From NCBI GenBank assembly GCA_963813245.1, contig CAWEYE010000008.1:186001-250000 (forward strand): a stretch of 64,000 nt of DNA, read 5' to 3'. Source of the DNA: JAICJC01 sp963813245 (GTDB lineage Bacteria; Actinomycetota; Thermoleophilia; Gaiellales; JAICJC01). The position numbers and the translations under genes are program-made. Below are positions 52,467 to 60,957 of the stretch, in pieces. The notes under the pieces are model-generated. The model did no database searches. It was not told the origin of the DNA and saw only the letters and a program-made list of their open reading frames with translations. How positions within the stretch are numbered: the stretch's first letter is position 1; every line of letters begins with the position of its first letter.

Positions 52467-52754
52467 TTATCGCACAGGCGGCGGGGCCGGCCGCCCGCTC
52501 TCGCGCATCGCGTCGCGGCGGGCGCAGTAGGCGTCGAAGGCCATCATCCGCCGCAGCCACCGCTGCTGCGCGTCGACCTCGATGTCGTACAGGAGCCGCT
52601 CGACCTCGAAGATCTCGACCGCGCGATCGATCTGGGCCTGGATGCGCGGGCGCAGGCCCCCCGGGGCGCGCACGAACGCCTCCCGGCGAAGCGGGCCGGA
52701 GGGCGGCGGCAGATGCCCCGCCAGACGGCGCTCAAGCGACACGCGCTCTTCCAT
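52467..52754 (-). CDS. Small conserved hypothetical protein (95 aa)
   Basis: Not recognised. It reads MEERVSLERRLAGHLPPP, then a helical region RIQAQIDRAVEIFEVERLLYDIEVDAQQRWLRRMMAFDAY (about 40-80) with a strong amphipathic character, and a Pro-rich tail. It is soluble. An ATG at 52766 would add four residues. It lies directly before tRNA-Pro on the same strand and diverges from the Nif3 gene. Confidence 0.55.
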   Translation of the reverse strand: MEERVSLERRLAGHLPPPSGPLRREAFVRAPGGLRPRIQAQIDRAVEIFEVERLLYDIEVDAQQRWLRRMMAFDAYCARRDAMRESGRPAPPPVR

Positions 52755-52836
52755 CCGGGGAAGCATTGCGCACGCGGCCGCCGGCCCGCAACGGGTGGGG
52801 TGGTGGGACCACCCGTTTGGGCGGTACGGTACGCGG

Positions 52837-53595
52837 GTGGCCGGCAGAGACGAGATCGTCGCCTTCGCAGACGGGCTGCTGCAGGCCGATGCCTATCCGG
52901 ACGCCCTCCCGGTCGGCCTGCAGGTGACCGGGGCCGCCGAGGTGACGCGGATCGCGACGGGCGTCAGCGCGTCGCTCGAGCTGTTCCGGCGCGCGGCCGA
53001 CGCCGGTGCGCAGATGCTGATCGTCCACCACGGGATGTTCTGGAAGTCCGACCCGCGCCGGATCGGCGCCCGCGAGCGGGCGCGGCTCAAGTGCCTGTTC
53101 GACGCCGACCTCTCGCTCGTGGCCTACCACCTGGCCCTCGACGCCCACCCCGATGTCGGCAACAACGCCCTGCTGTGCCGCCTGCTCGGCCTCGACGACC
53201 TCGAGGAGTTCGGCGCGGTCGGCGCGCGCAGCATCGGGTTCATCGGCCGCGCCGAGCCTCCGATCACGCTCGAGCAGCTGCTCGAGCGGGTGCGCCGGGA
53301 GGTCTCGGCCGAGCCGCTCGTGTTCGCCGACGGGCCCGAGGCGGTCGCCCGCGTGGCGATCATCAGCGGCGCCGCCGCCGGTGAGCTCGAGGCCGCTGCG
53401 GACGCCGGCGCCGACTGCTTCATCACCGGCGAGCCGCGCGAGGCGGCGATGGCCGCTGCGCGCGAGGCCCGCATCCACTTCATCGCCGCGGGGCACTACG
53501 CGACGGAGGTGTTCGGGGTGCGCGTCCTCGGCGATCTGATCGCGGGCCGGTTCGGCGTCGAGCACGTGTTCATCGACCTCCCGAACCCCATCTAG
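52837..53595 (+). CDS. Nif3-like dinuclear metal center protein (YqfO/YbgI family)
   Basis: 252 aa from GTG 52837. The family's metal ligands are visible: VHHGMFW near residue 63 (two His), YHLALDAHPDVGNNALL, and C-terminal FIAAGHYATEVFGV (His and Glu). The fold forms hexamers with a two-metal site; members include GTP cyclohydrolase I type 2 candidates, but the cellular role is open. No extra PII-like insert is present. A tacggt hexamer just upstream may be a -10 of a leaderless message. Confidence 0.92.
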   Translation: MAGRDEIVAFADGLLQADAYPDALPVGLQVTGAAEVTRIATGVSASLELFRRAADAGAQMLIVHHGMFWKSDPRRIGARERARLKCLFDADLSLVAYHLALDAHPDVGNNALLCRLLGLDDLEEFGAVGARSIGFIGRAEPPITLEQLLERVRREVSAEPLVFADGPEAVARVAIISGAAAGELEAAADAGADCFITGEPREAAMAAAREARIHFIAAGHYATEVFGVRVLGDLIAGRFGVEHVFIDLPNPI

Positions 53596-53613
53596 GAGAT
53601 GGCCCCCGGCCGA

Positions 53614-53642
53614 TTGACGGCGTCCGGCGACGTCGCTACAGT
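53614..53642 (+). promoter_or_regulatory. Housekeeping-type promoter
   Basis: TTGACG (53614-53619), 17 bases, then TACAGT (53637-53642): the best sigma-70-like match I saw in the window. The predicted transcript starts at about 53649, where an ATG is located, and reaches the terminator at 53717-53746. Confidence 0.7.
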
Positions 53643-53648
53643 GTGGTC

Positions 53649-53746
53649 ATGGATGTCTGCGAGGAGCGCGCCTGAATTGCCCGGCGCAAACGAACACGAT
53701 TAGCAGCATCTCTGAGCCCACCGAGGATTCCGATCGGTGGGTTTTT
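53649..53746 (+). ncRNA. Candidate short leader/attenuator RNA (about 98 nt)
   Basis: Bounded by a strong promoter and an intrinsic terminator, with only an eight-codon frame MDVCEERA (53649-53675) that would begin at or next to the transcript start. The rest, to the terminator stem, has no coding. It could be an attenuator leader for the 53-aa protein gene 30 bases further on, or a stand-alone small RNA. No known family is recognised. Confidence 0.45.
53717..53746 (+). terminator. Rho-independent terminator
   Basis: Perfect 8-bp stem cccaccga (53717-53724) with tcggtggg (53734-53741), 9-base loop, followed at once by TTTTT (53742-53746). It is the clearest intrinsic terminator in the window. 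It lies upstream of the small HTH-like gene, so read-through would be needed for expression from the 53614 promoter. Confidence 0.88.
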
Positions 53747-53775
53747 CAATTCCCGGAGACCAGAAGGGGGCAGGC

Positions 53776-53937
53776 ATGGCGAATCACCTGACGCCGGATG
53801 AGCTATCCAAAGAGTATGGGATGAAGCGCGAAGACGTCATCAAGCTCTGCCACGAGCAAGCTGTCCCGATCTACCACGGCAAGATCGACAAGAGCCTGTT
53901 CCAGGCTGTGCGGGAGGAGCTCACGCTCACCCGGTAG
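53776..53937 (+). CDS. Small HTH-like protein (53 aa)
   Basis: MANHLTPDELSKEYGMKRED, then VIKLCHEQAVPIYHGKIDKSLFQAVREEL. The pattern (helix, turn, helix, then a strand-like IYHGKIDKSLF) resembles the MerR/excisionase-type HTH found in small DNA-binding proteins, but this is not certain. A strong GAAGGGGG ribosome site precedes ATG 53776. Codon use is less GC-rich than its neighbours (AAA, TAT, CTA), unusual here. It follows the leader/terminator unit. Confidence 0.65.
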   Translation: MANHLTPDELSKEYGMKREDVIKLCHEQAVPIYHGKIDKSLFQAVREELTLTR

Positions 53938-53977
53938 GCGCCGCGGGCCCCGCCCCCCGGCACGCATCCCATCGTCC

Positions 53978-55237
53978 GTGAAGGCGCCCCGCCTCATCGT
54001 CCTCGCCTGCTCGCTGCTCCTGGCCGCCCCGCCGGCTGCCGGTGCGAGCGTGCTCAGCAGCCAGATCGAACGGCTCGTCGCCCGGTCGCAGTTCTCCGGC
54101 GACCGCACGGGCCTGGTCGTGTACGACCGCACCTCTGCCCGCCTCCTGACCGTGTATCACGGCCGCAGGGAGATGCGCCCGGCCTCGAACATGAAGCTCA
54201 CGACCAGCGCCTCGGTGCTCGGCCGGATCGGCTTTGCGACGCGCCTGCAAACCCGCGTGCTCGCGACCGGCACCCTCACCGCCGGCACGCTGCACGGGAA
54301 CCTGTGGCTGGTCGGCGACGGCGATCCGTCGTTCTCGACGCTGCCGTTCTCGCGGCTCGCCTTCGGCGGCTCCTCGAGCCTCGTGCACGACCTCGCGGCC
54401 GCGGTGCGCTCCGCCGGGGTGCTGCGGGTCACGGGCGCGGTGTACGGCGACGAGAGCGCGTTCGACACGGAGCGGCGCGGACCGGACTGGAAGAGCGACT
54501 CGTGGATGGACTGCCCGCCGCTCTCGGCGCTCACAGTCAACGAGGATCTGCTGCAGCTCGGGTCGTTCGCGACCGCTCCCTCGCCCGCTCTGCGCGCGGC
54601 CCAGCAGCTGACCCTGGCGCTGCAGCGGCAGGGCGTCGCCATCGGCCACCGGTCGCACACCGGCGTCCACCCGGCGGCGGCGCGGGCGGTCGCCGCGGAG
54701 GCCTCCCCGACGATGCACCGGCTGGTCTTCCAGATGGACCAGGTCTCGGACAACTTCTTCGCCGAGACCCTGGCGAAGGATCTCGCCGTCGCCGCCGGCC
54801 GGCTCGGCACCACCCGCGGCGGGGTTGCCCTCACCCGCCGGTATCTGCAGGCCCTCGGCGTCGACCTGGCCGGCGCGGCGCTCCTGGACGGATCCGGCCT
54901 GTCGAAGGGCGACCGGCTCTCGGCCCGCCAGATCGTCGGCATCCTCCGCCGCTCGGCGGCGCAGCCGTACGGGTGGTACTACGAGCACGCGCTGCCGCTG
55001 GCCGGTGTGAGCGGCACCCTGGAGAAGCGGATGCGGTCGGGGCCGGCGTACCGAAACGCCCTTGCCAAGACCGGGACGCTCGACGGGGCCTCGGCGCTCT
55101 CCGGCTACGTCACCGCCCGAAACGGCCACCACCTGGCGTTCTCGATCCTCATGAACCAGCGCCACATCAATGTCCCCGCCGCCCACGTCCTACAGGACCG
55201 GATCGTGCAGCTGCTCGCGGGCTCCGCGCCGGGCTGA
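53978..55237 (+). CDS. dacB: D-alanyl-D-alanine carboxypeptidase/endopeptidase (PBP4, DacB)
   Basis: 419 aa. A signal peptide (LIVLACSLLLAAPPAAGAS) exports it. The three penicillin-binding motifs are intact: S-N-M-K in RPASNMKLTT (Ser nucleophile), S-D-N in QVSDNFFAE, and K-T-G in LAKTGTLDGAS. The long insert between motifs matches the S13 family. It trims or cleaves peptidoglycan cross-links outside the cell. Start GTG 53978; the neighbouring ligA is convergent. Confidence 0.93.
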   Translation: MKAPRLIVLACSLLLAAPPAAGASVLSSQIERLVARSQFSGDRTGLVVYDRTSARLLTVYHGRREMRPASNMKLTTSASVLGRIGFATRLQTRVLATGTLTAGTLHGNLWLVGDGDPSFSTLPFSRLAFGGSSSLVHDLAAAVRSAGVLRVTGAVYGDESAFDTERRGPDWKSDSWMDCPPLSALTVNEDLLQLGSFATAPSPALRAAQQLTLALQRQGVAIGHRSHTGVHPAAARAVAAEASPTMHRLVFQMDQVSDNFFAETLAKDLAVAAGRLGTTRGGVALTRRYLQALGVDLAGAALLDGSGLSKGDRLSARQIVGILRRSAAQPYGWYYEHALPLAGVSGTLEKRMRSGPAYRNALAKTGTLDGASALSGYVTARNGHHLAFSILMNQRHINVPAAHVLQDRIVQLLAGSAPG

Positions 55238-55242
55238 CGATC

Positions 55243-57264
55243 CTAGGAGTCGGCGGTGGGCGGATCGGCGACGAGCCGTTCCAGGTCATCCTCGGAGAGC
55301 ACGGGCACGCCGAGCTGCTCGGCCTTCGCCCGCTTGGACCCGCCGCCGGCGCCGGCGAGCAGGTAGTCGGTGTTCGACGAGACCGTATTCGTCACCTTCG
55401 CCCCCAGCCCGGCCAGGTGCTCGGCGATCTCGTCGCGGGAGAAGCCGTCCAGCGTCCCCGTCACGACGAAGGTCTTTCCCGCCAGCGGCCCGGCCGGCGC
55501 CTGCGCCCGCCTCGGCCCCTCCATCTGCAGCCCGGCCGCGTGCAGCGCATCGACGATCGCCGCGTGCTCGGCGTCGAGGAACCACCCGGCCACCTGCTCG
55601 GCGATCACCGGCCCCACGCCCTCGACCTCGGCGATCGTCTCGGGAGCCGCCTCGCGCAGCTCCGCCATCGTCCCGAACCCGTCCGCGAGCGCCTGGGCGG
55701 TCACGGATCCCACGTGGGGGATGCCGAGCGCGAAGAGCACCCTGCCGAACGGCTGGCGCTTGGACGCCTCGATCGCAGCGATCGCATTTTCGGCCGAGCG
55801 CTCCTGGAACCCCTCGAGCGCGAGCAGGTCATCGGCGGTCAGCCGGTAGAAGTCCTGCGGCTGGGCGACGAGCCCCACCTCCATCAGCTTGCGCACGAGC
55901 TTCTCGCCGACGCCGTCGATGTCCATCGCCCCGCGCGACACGAAGTGGCGCAGGCCCTCGTAGCCACGCGACGGGCAGGCCCGGTTGGAGCAGTAGTGCT
56001 TGGCCTCGCCCTCGGCCCGCACCACCGGGTGGCCGCACACCGGGCAGCGGTCGGGCATCGACCAGACCGGCCCGCGTTCGCCCGGCTGCTCGGGCGCCGG
56101 CCCGACCACCTGCGGGATCACGTCCCCGGCGCGCTGCACGATCACGCGGTCGCCTTCGCGGATGTCCTTGCGGCGGATGTCGTCCTCGTTGTGCAGCGTC
56201 GCCATGCCCACGGTGACGCCGCTGATGTTGACCGGCTCGAGGACGGCGTACGGGTTCATCGCGCCCGTGCGGCCGACGTTCAGGCCGATGTGCAGCAGCG
56301 TCGTCAGGGCCGTGGTCGGCGGGAACTTGAAGGCGATCGCCCAGCGGGGATCGCGGCCGACCGCGCCCAGGCGCCGCTGCTGGTCGAACGACGACACCTT
56401 GACGACCGCCCCGTCGACGTCGAAGGCGAGCTCCGCGCGGCGCCGCTCCCACTCGTGGCACACGGCGAGCGCCGCTTCTGGATCGTCGTGCAGGCGCACG
56501 TCCGGGCTGACCGGGAAGCGGTGCTCCCGCAGCCACGTGAGCGCATCCCAGTGCGACTCGAGCTCGAGCCCCTCGCTGTGGCCGATGGCGTACGCCCACA
56601 GCGACAGCGGCCGGCGGGCCGTCACCGACGGATCCTTCTGGCGCAGCGACCCGGCGGCGGAGTTGCGCGGGTTCATGAAGGGCTTCGCCCCCGCCGCGAC
56701 CTGCTCCTCGTTCACGCGTGCGAACCCCTGCAGCGGCAGGTACACCTCGCCCCGCACCTCGACGACCGCGGGCGGGGCGGCGCCGCCGGCCGGCAGGCCG
56801 AGCGGGATGGCGCGGATGGTGCGCAGGTTCGCGGTCACGTCCTCGCCGACGACGCCGTTGCCCCGCGTCGCGCCGCGCACGAACACGCCGTGCTCGTAGA
56901 TCAGCGAGATGGCCAGACCGTCGATCTTCGGCTCGGTGACGAGCTGGAAGGGCTCGCCGTCGAGCAGCCGCCGCACGCGCTCGATCCACGCCCGGTACTC
57001 GTCGTCGGTGCGGGCGTTCGCGAGCGAGAGCATCGGCCGCGGGTGCTCGACCTCGGCGAACTGGCTCGACGCGACGTCGCCCACCCGCTGCGTCGGCGAG
57101 TCCGGCGTCACCAGCTCGGGGTGCTCGGCCTCGAGCGCCTGCAGCTCGCGCATCTTGTCGTCGTACTCGCCGTCCGAGATGGTCGGGCTGTCGAGCACGT
57201 GGTAGCGATGGTTGGCGTCCGCGATCAGCCGCCGCAGCTCGGCGGCCCTCTCCTCCACATTCAC
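55243..57264 (-). CDS. ligA: NAD-dependent DNA ligase LigA
   Basis: 673 aa, canonical. The domain order is complete: Ia domain (YHVLDSPTISDGEYD), adenylation motif EPKIDGLA with the AMP-accepting Lys, RGEVYLP, OB-fold, zinc finger CPVCGHPV...CSNRACP, helix-hairpin-helix repeats (ALGIPHVGSVTAQAL; VEGVGPVIAEQVA) and a C-terminal BRCT domain (GKTFVVTGTLDGFSRDEI). This is the replicative ligase. Start GTG 57264 overlaps the stop of the HAD gene. Confidence 0.98.
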   Translation of the reverse strand: MNVEERAAELRRLIADANHRYHVLDSPTISDGEYDDKMRELQALEAEHPELVTPDSPTQRVGDVASSQFAEVEHPRPMLSLANARTDDEYRAWIERVRRLLDGEPFQLVTEPKIDGLAISLIYEHGVFVRGATRGNGVVGEDVTANLRTIRAIPLGLPAGGAAPPAVVEVRGEVYLPLQGFARVNEEQVAAGAKPFMNPRNSAAGSLRQKDPSVTARRPLSLWAYAIGHSEGLELESHWDALTWLREHRFPVSPDVRLHDDPEAALAVCHEWERRRAELAFDVDGAVVKVSSFDQQRRLGAVGRDPRWAIAFKFPPTTALTTLLHIGLNVGRTGAMNPYAVLEPVNISGVTVGMATLHNEDDIRRKDIREGDRVIVQRAGDVIPQVVGPAPEQPGERGPVWSMPDRCPVCGHPVVRAEGEAKHYCSNRACPSRGYEGLRHFVSRGAMDIDGVGEKLVRKLMEVGLVAQPQDFYRLTADDLLALEGFQERSAENAIAAIEASKRQPFGRVLFALGIPHVGSVTAQALADGFGTMAELREAAPETIAEVEGVGPVIAEQVAGWFLDAEHAAIVDALHAAGLQMEGPRRAQAPAGPLAGKTFVVTGTLDGFSRDEIAEHLAGLGAKVTNTVSSNTDYLLAGAGGGSKRAKAEQLGVPVLSEDDLERLVADPPTADS

Positions 57265-57917
57265 CAGCGCAGTGCCTCCTCGGGATGGGCGAGCTCACGG
57301 TCGGGCCGCTCGGCCCGCAGCACGGCGGGGGCAAAGGCCGTGCCCCACATCGCCGCCGCGGTCGCCACGCCCGCTCCGCGGCCGGCGCGCAGGTCGTAGG
57401 GCGCGTCGCCGACGTAGACGGCGCTCGCGGGCGGGGCGGCCAGCGCTGCCAGGGCGTGGAGCACCGGAGCGGGGTCGGGCTTGTGCCGGTCGGTGTCCTC
57501 GCAGGTGACGACGACGTCGAACCGCCCGAGCGGGACGTGCTGCATGCCGAGCTCGACCGCGTCGCGCATCTTGGACGTGACGATACCGAGCGCGTGCCCG
57601 CGCCGGCGCAGGCCGGCGAGCATCGCGTCCACGCCCGGGTACGGCCGCAGGAGGTCGCCGTGACGGCGCGCGTTGTGCTCGCGGTACACCGCGACGAGCT
57701 CGTCGACGCGGGCGGGGTGAAGCGCGCTCATCTGCTCCCGCAGCGGCGTCCCCACCCCCGCCATCAGGACGTCGTCGGGAGGCACCGCGCCGAGCACGGT
57801 GCGGGTAGCGTGCCGGAACGAGTCCAGGATAAGTGCGATGGAATCCACCAGCGTGCCGTCGAAATCGAACAGCCAGGTGTCGGGAGATCGGGCGCCGGCG
57901 CCCGTGACATCAGTCAC
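57261..57917 (-). CDS. HAD-superfamily phosphatase (phosphoglycolate phosphatase-like)
   Basis: About 218 aa from GTG 57917; a TTG at 57926 is also in frame. The four HAD motifs are present: LFDFDGTLVDS, GIVTSKM with the Thr-Ser, KPDPAP with the Lys, and VYVGDAPYDLRAG. Cap type and sequence resemble Gph/PpaX, which hydrolyse small phosphate esters or pyrophosphate. The substrate is not certain. Its end overlaps ligA. Confidence 0.88.
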   Translation of the reverse strand: MTDVTGAGARSPDTWLFDFDGTLVDSIALILDSFRHATRTVLGAVPPDDVLMAGVGTPLREQMSALHPARVDELVAVYREHNARRHGDLLRPYPGVDAMLAGLRRRGHALGIVTSKMRDAVELGMQHVPLGRFDVVVTCEDTDRHKPDPAPVLHALAALAAPPASAVYVGDAPYDLRAGRGAGVATAAAMWGTAFAPAVLRAERPDRELAHPEEALRW

Positions 57918-57958
57918 ACCCGCCAAACCGATCTCCGCCTGGGACCGTAGAACGCCAC

Positions 57959-58465
57959 ATGAGAAGCCTACGCCTCGCGGCCGCCGCCGCCGCCCTCACC
58001 CTCGCCCTGGCCGCATGCGGCAGCTCGTCCTCCTCGCCGGCCTCGTCCACAGCCACCGTCAACGCGGGAAACGGCGGTGGCAGCACTCAGGCGCCGGCCG
58101 CAACCGGGAAGACCATCGCGGTCACCGAGAAGGACTTCTCGATCACGATCGCCGGCGGCGACCACATCGCGAAGGCCGGCACGTACACGTTCGTCGTCAC
58201 GAACAAGGGCCCGTCGTCGCACAACCTGACCGTGGAAGGGCCTGGGGTCTCCAACCAGTCGACCCCGATCGCCGGCCCCGGCACCCAGAACCTGACGGTC
58301 ACCCTGCAGAACGGCAAGTACGACTTCTTCTGCTCGGTGCCTGGCCACAAGGCGCTCGGCATGAACGCCGATGTGACCGTGGGCTCCGGCGGCGGCTCGG
58401 CGAGCGGTGGAGCGACCTCGTCGTCGGGCGGCGGGAGCTCGAGCAGCGGAGGCAGCTGGAGCTGA
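57959..58465 (+). CDS. Plastocyanin/azurin-like copper lipoprotein
   Basis: 168 aa. Lipobox ALAACGS near residue 20. The beta-sandwich has the type I copper ligands in order: His in SSHNLTVEG, then Cys-His-Met in FFCSVPGHKALGMN. A Ser/Gly-rich tail (GSGGGSASGGATSSSGGG) follows, as does a Ser/Thr/Gly linker after the lipid anchor. It should be a small electron carrier on the outer face of the membrane. Its redox partner is not in the window. Confidence 0.9.
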   Translation: MRSLRLAAAAAALTLALAACGSSSSSPASSTATVNAGNGGGSTQAPAATGKTIAVTEKDFSITIAGGDHIAKAGTYTFVVTNKGPSSHNLTVEGPGVSNQSTPIAGPGTQNLTVTLQNGKYDFFCSVPGHKALGMNADVTVGSGGGSASGGATSSSGGGSSSSGGSWS

Positions 58466-58501
58466 CCTCCTGCGCCCGGCGGCCCTCCTCTGCCGGGCGG
58501 C

Positions 58502-59677
58502 ATGCCGGTGAATGAGCGCGGCGGCACCCTCCCGATCGTGCTCTTCGCCGGCTTCGCCGTGAGCTCGGTCGGCGGCCCGCTCGCACTGGCGACGCTGTAT
58601 CTGCCCGACGCCGTCGGCAGCGCGGCGATCTCGTCGATGGGGCTCGTGGCCCTGGCCGGCGCGGCCCTCTTCGCCGCGCCGCTTCTGATCTGGTGGCGGT
58701 ACTCGGGCCAGATCGCCTCGGACGGCGGCCTGTACGCCTTCGTCGAGCGTGCGGCGGGCCGGCGGATGGCGCTCGTCCAGGGCTGCATCTGGACGCTCAG
58801 CTACTTCCTGTACCTCCCGTTCACGGTCACCTATCTGGTCTACAACCAGCTCCCGGAGTCGTTCCCCGGCATCGTCCCCCACCAGAAGCTGCTCGAGCTC
58901 CTGCTGCCGATCGCGATCGCCGGGGCGATCCTGGCTGCCGAGCGGCTCGTGTTCGTCCTCGTGGCGGTGATCGCGGTCGTGCAGGTCGTTCTCACCCTGG
59001 TCTTTGCGTGGGTGCTCCTCGACCATGCCGGCGTCCACCCCGGGGCGTTTCGCCTGCATGCCAACGGGCCGTCGGTGGCCCGGGGCATCGGCAACGTGGC
59101 GCTGCTCTTCACCTGCGCGAGCCTGCCGCTCTTCCTCGGCGGCGAGGTCGCCGGCGGCGGACGGACGGTGCGGCGGACGATCCTCGCCGCCGTCGTCATC
59201 ACCGCCGCACTGATCCTCGTCGTGGCCGTGCCGATGGCCGCGCTCGGCGACTCGCAGCTCGCGGCGCTCGAGGCGCCGGGCTACACGCTGGTGAAGGCGT
59301 ATGAGGGCGACGGCCTTGCCACCGTGATCGCCTACGGCGCCGCCGCGAGCGTCGTCGCGGTGATCGTGGCCGAGTTCGTCGCGCTGACCAGGTTGATGCA
59401 CGTGATGCTCGGCGTCTCGATCGCGCGGGCGGGCCGCGTGATCGCGGTGCTCTTCGTGGCGGTCGATGCGATCAGCCTGATCGATCCCGAGCGGTTCTAC
59501 TCCTACGCGCTCACGCCGTCGCTCGTGGCGCTGTATCTGTCGCAGGCGATCGTGTTCCTGGTGTACCCGCGCTTCCGCGGCAAACCGTCGAAGCTCGAGT
59601 GGATCGCCGTCGCGGCGGCCACCGGTCTGGCAGGATTCGGGCTCGAGGTCGTGATCTCCCAGCAGCCGTACTCATGA
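58502..59677 (+). CDS. APC-superfamily amino acid permease-like protein
   Basis: 391 aa with 10-11 hydrophobic helices, the first GTLPIVLFAGFAVSSVGGPLA carrying the unwound G-x-x-x-x-x-G-G segment typical of the amino acid/polyamine transporter fold. Loops are short and basic on the inside. Slightly shorter than most permeases (about 430-480 aa), so one or two helices may be missing. Substrate unknown. It overlaps the next gene by 4 bases. Confidence 0.75.
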   Translation: MPVNERGGTLPIVLFAGFAVSSVGGPLALATLYLPDAVGSAAISSMGLVALAGAALFAAPLLIWWRYSGQIASDGGLYAFVERAAGRRMALVQGCIWTLSYFLYLPFTVTYLVYNQLPESFPGIVPHQKLLELLLPIAIAGAILAAERLVFVLVAVIAVVQVVLTLVFAWVLLDHAGVHPGAFRLHANGPSVARGIGNVALLFTCASLPLFLGGEVAGGGRTVRRTILAAVVITAALILVVAVPMAALGDSQLAALEAPGYTLVKAYEGDGLATVIAYGAAASVVAVIVAEFVALTRLMHVMLGVSIARAGRVIAVLFVAVDAISLIDPERFYSYALTPSLVALYLSQAIVFLVYPRFRGKPSKLEWIAVAAATGLAGFGLEVVISQQPYS

Positions 59678-60168
59678 GCTACCGCATCCCCGACGACACC
59701 CAGATCGGCCACGTCCACCTGAAGGTGGCCGACCTGGCCCGGGCCGAGGCCTTCTACGGCGAGGTGCTCGGGTTCGAGCTGCGCCAGCGCTACGGCGATC
59801 AGGCGGCGTTCATGGCCGCCGGCGGCTACCACCACCACATCGGCCTGAACATCTGGCAGAGCGCGGGCGGCGCGCCGCCGGCCCCGGGCACGACCGGCCT
59901 CTTCCACCTCGCCATCCTCTACCCAACCAGGGCCGACCTCGGGCGCGCGCTGCGGCACCTGCTCGAGAGCGGCGTCCGCCTGGACGGGGCCTCCGATCAC
60001 GGCGTCTCCGAGGCGCTCTACCTGCACGACCCCGACGGCAACGGGATCGAGCTCTACTGGGACCGGCCCCAGGCCGAGTGGCCGACCGCCGCCGACGGGT
60101 CGCTCCTGATGGTGACGGACCCGCTCGACCTGCCCGGCCTGCTGGCAGCGGCCGACGCCCCGGCCTAG
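59674..60168 (+). CDS. VOC family protein (glyoxalase/catechol dioxygenase-like)
   Basis: 164 aa. Two beta-alpha-beta modules: IGHVHLKVADLARAEAFYGE opens the first, LFHLAILYPTRADLGRAL the second. Metal-site residues are His in GHVHL, His in FHLAIL and Glu in GNGIELYWDRP, as in YwbC/CatE-type proteins. The reaction is unknown. It starts within the permease stop, so a role linked to the transported compound is possible. The stop overlaps the surE stop. Confidence 0.85.
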   Translation: MSYRIPDDTQIGHVHLKVADLARAEAFYGEVLGFELRQRYGDQAAFMAAGGYHHHIGLNIWQSAGGAPPAPGTTGLFHLAILYPTRADLGRALRHLLESGVRLDGASDHGVSEALYLHDPDGNGIELYWDRPQAEWPTAADGSLLMVTDPLDLPGLLAAADAPA

Positions 60169-60935
60169 AAGGGCCAGCCGGCCAGTTCGTCGAGACCCTG
60201 GCCGCTGGTCAGGTCGAGGTGGATCGGCGTGACGGCGATCCGGCGCTCGGCGATGGCGTGGAAGTCGGTGCCGGGCTCGTCGTGGTAGGACGGATCGTCG
60301 CCGTAGATGTGGTACCGGCGCCGGCCCTTGTCGTCGGACTCGAGCTCGAGCCGGTCGCGGTAGATGCGCCGGCCCAGGCGCACGACCGACACGCCCTCGA
60401 CGGGCGGCGGGGGCGCGTTTACGTTCAGGATGGTGCGCGGCGGCAGGCCGCGCGCCTCGATCAGCTCGACCAGCCCAGGCAGGAAGTCGGCCGCCGGGGC
60501 GAAGTCGTACCCCGACTGGCGGCGGAAGTGGACGCCGGCCTCCTTGCTCTGCTGCGACACGGCCACGGCGGGGATGCCGAGCACGATCCCCTCGAACGCG
60601 GCCGCGACCGTGCCCGAGTAGGTGACATCGTCGCCGAGGTTCACCCCGTAGTTGATCCCGGCCACGATCAGGTCGGGCGGCTCGCCGACCAGGCCGAGCG
60701 TCGAGAAGCGCACGCAGTCGACCGGCGTGCCGTCGGTGGCGTAGGCGGTGGAGCCGTCGCGCAGGGTCACCTCGGCGATCGTCAGCGGCCGGTTGATCGT
60801 GATGCCGCGCCCGACCGCGCTGCGATTGGAGTCCGGCGCAATGACCGAGACCGTGCCGACCCGCTCGAGCGCCCGCTTGGCGGCGAGCAGGCCGCGCGAG
60901 GTGACGCCGTCGTCGTTGGTGAGCAGGATGTGCAT
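60165..60935 (-). CDS. surE: 5'/3'-nucleotidase SurE
   Basis: 256 aa. Hallmarks: N-terminal MHILLTNDDGVTSRGLLAA with the metal-binding N-D-D, VSVIAPDSNRSAVGRGIT with the Ser and Asn, DLIVAGINYGVNLGDDVTYS, and a later GYDFAPAAD region. SurE removes phosphate from nucleoside monophosphates. Its start is 22 bases from the divergent GNAT gene, so both may lack leaders. Confidence 0.95.
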   Translation of the reverse strand: MHILLTNDDGVTSRGLLAAKRALERVGTVSVIAPDSNRSAVGRGITINRPLTIAEVTLRDGSTAYATDGTPVDCVRFSTLGLVGEPPDLIVAGINYGVNLGDDVTYSGTVAAAFEGIVLGIPAVAVSQQSKEAGVHFRRQSGYDFAPAADFLPGLVELIEARGLPPRTILNVNAPPPPVEGVSVVRLGRRIYRDRLELESDDKGRRRYHIYGDDPSYHDEPGTDFHAIAERRIAVTPIHLDLTSGQGLDELAGWPF

Positions 60936-60957
60936 GCGCGGCCGCTAGCGTAACTGC

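Noticed and set aside
54304..57399. A 1031-residue open frame on the plus strand across dacB and ligA
   Set aside because: It is rich in Arg/Gly/His/Pro with no motif and lies opposite the well-supported ligA gene; a codon-bias artefact.
57903..57920. gtgac-tgat-gtcac mini-dyad at the HAD gene start
   Set aside because: Only 5-bp arms and it overlaps the start codon; expected by chance in this composition.
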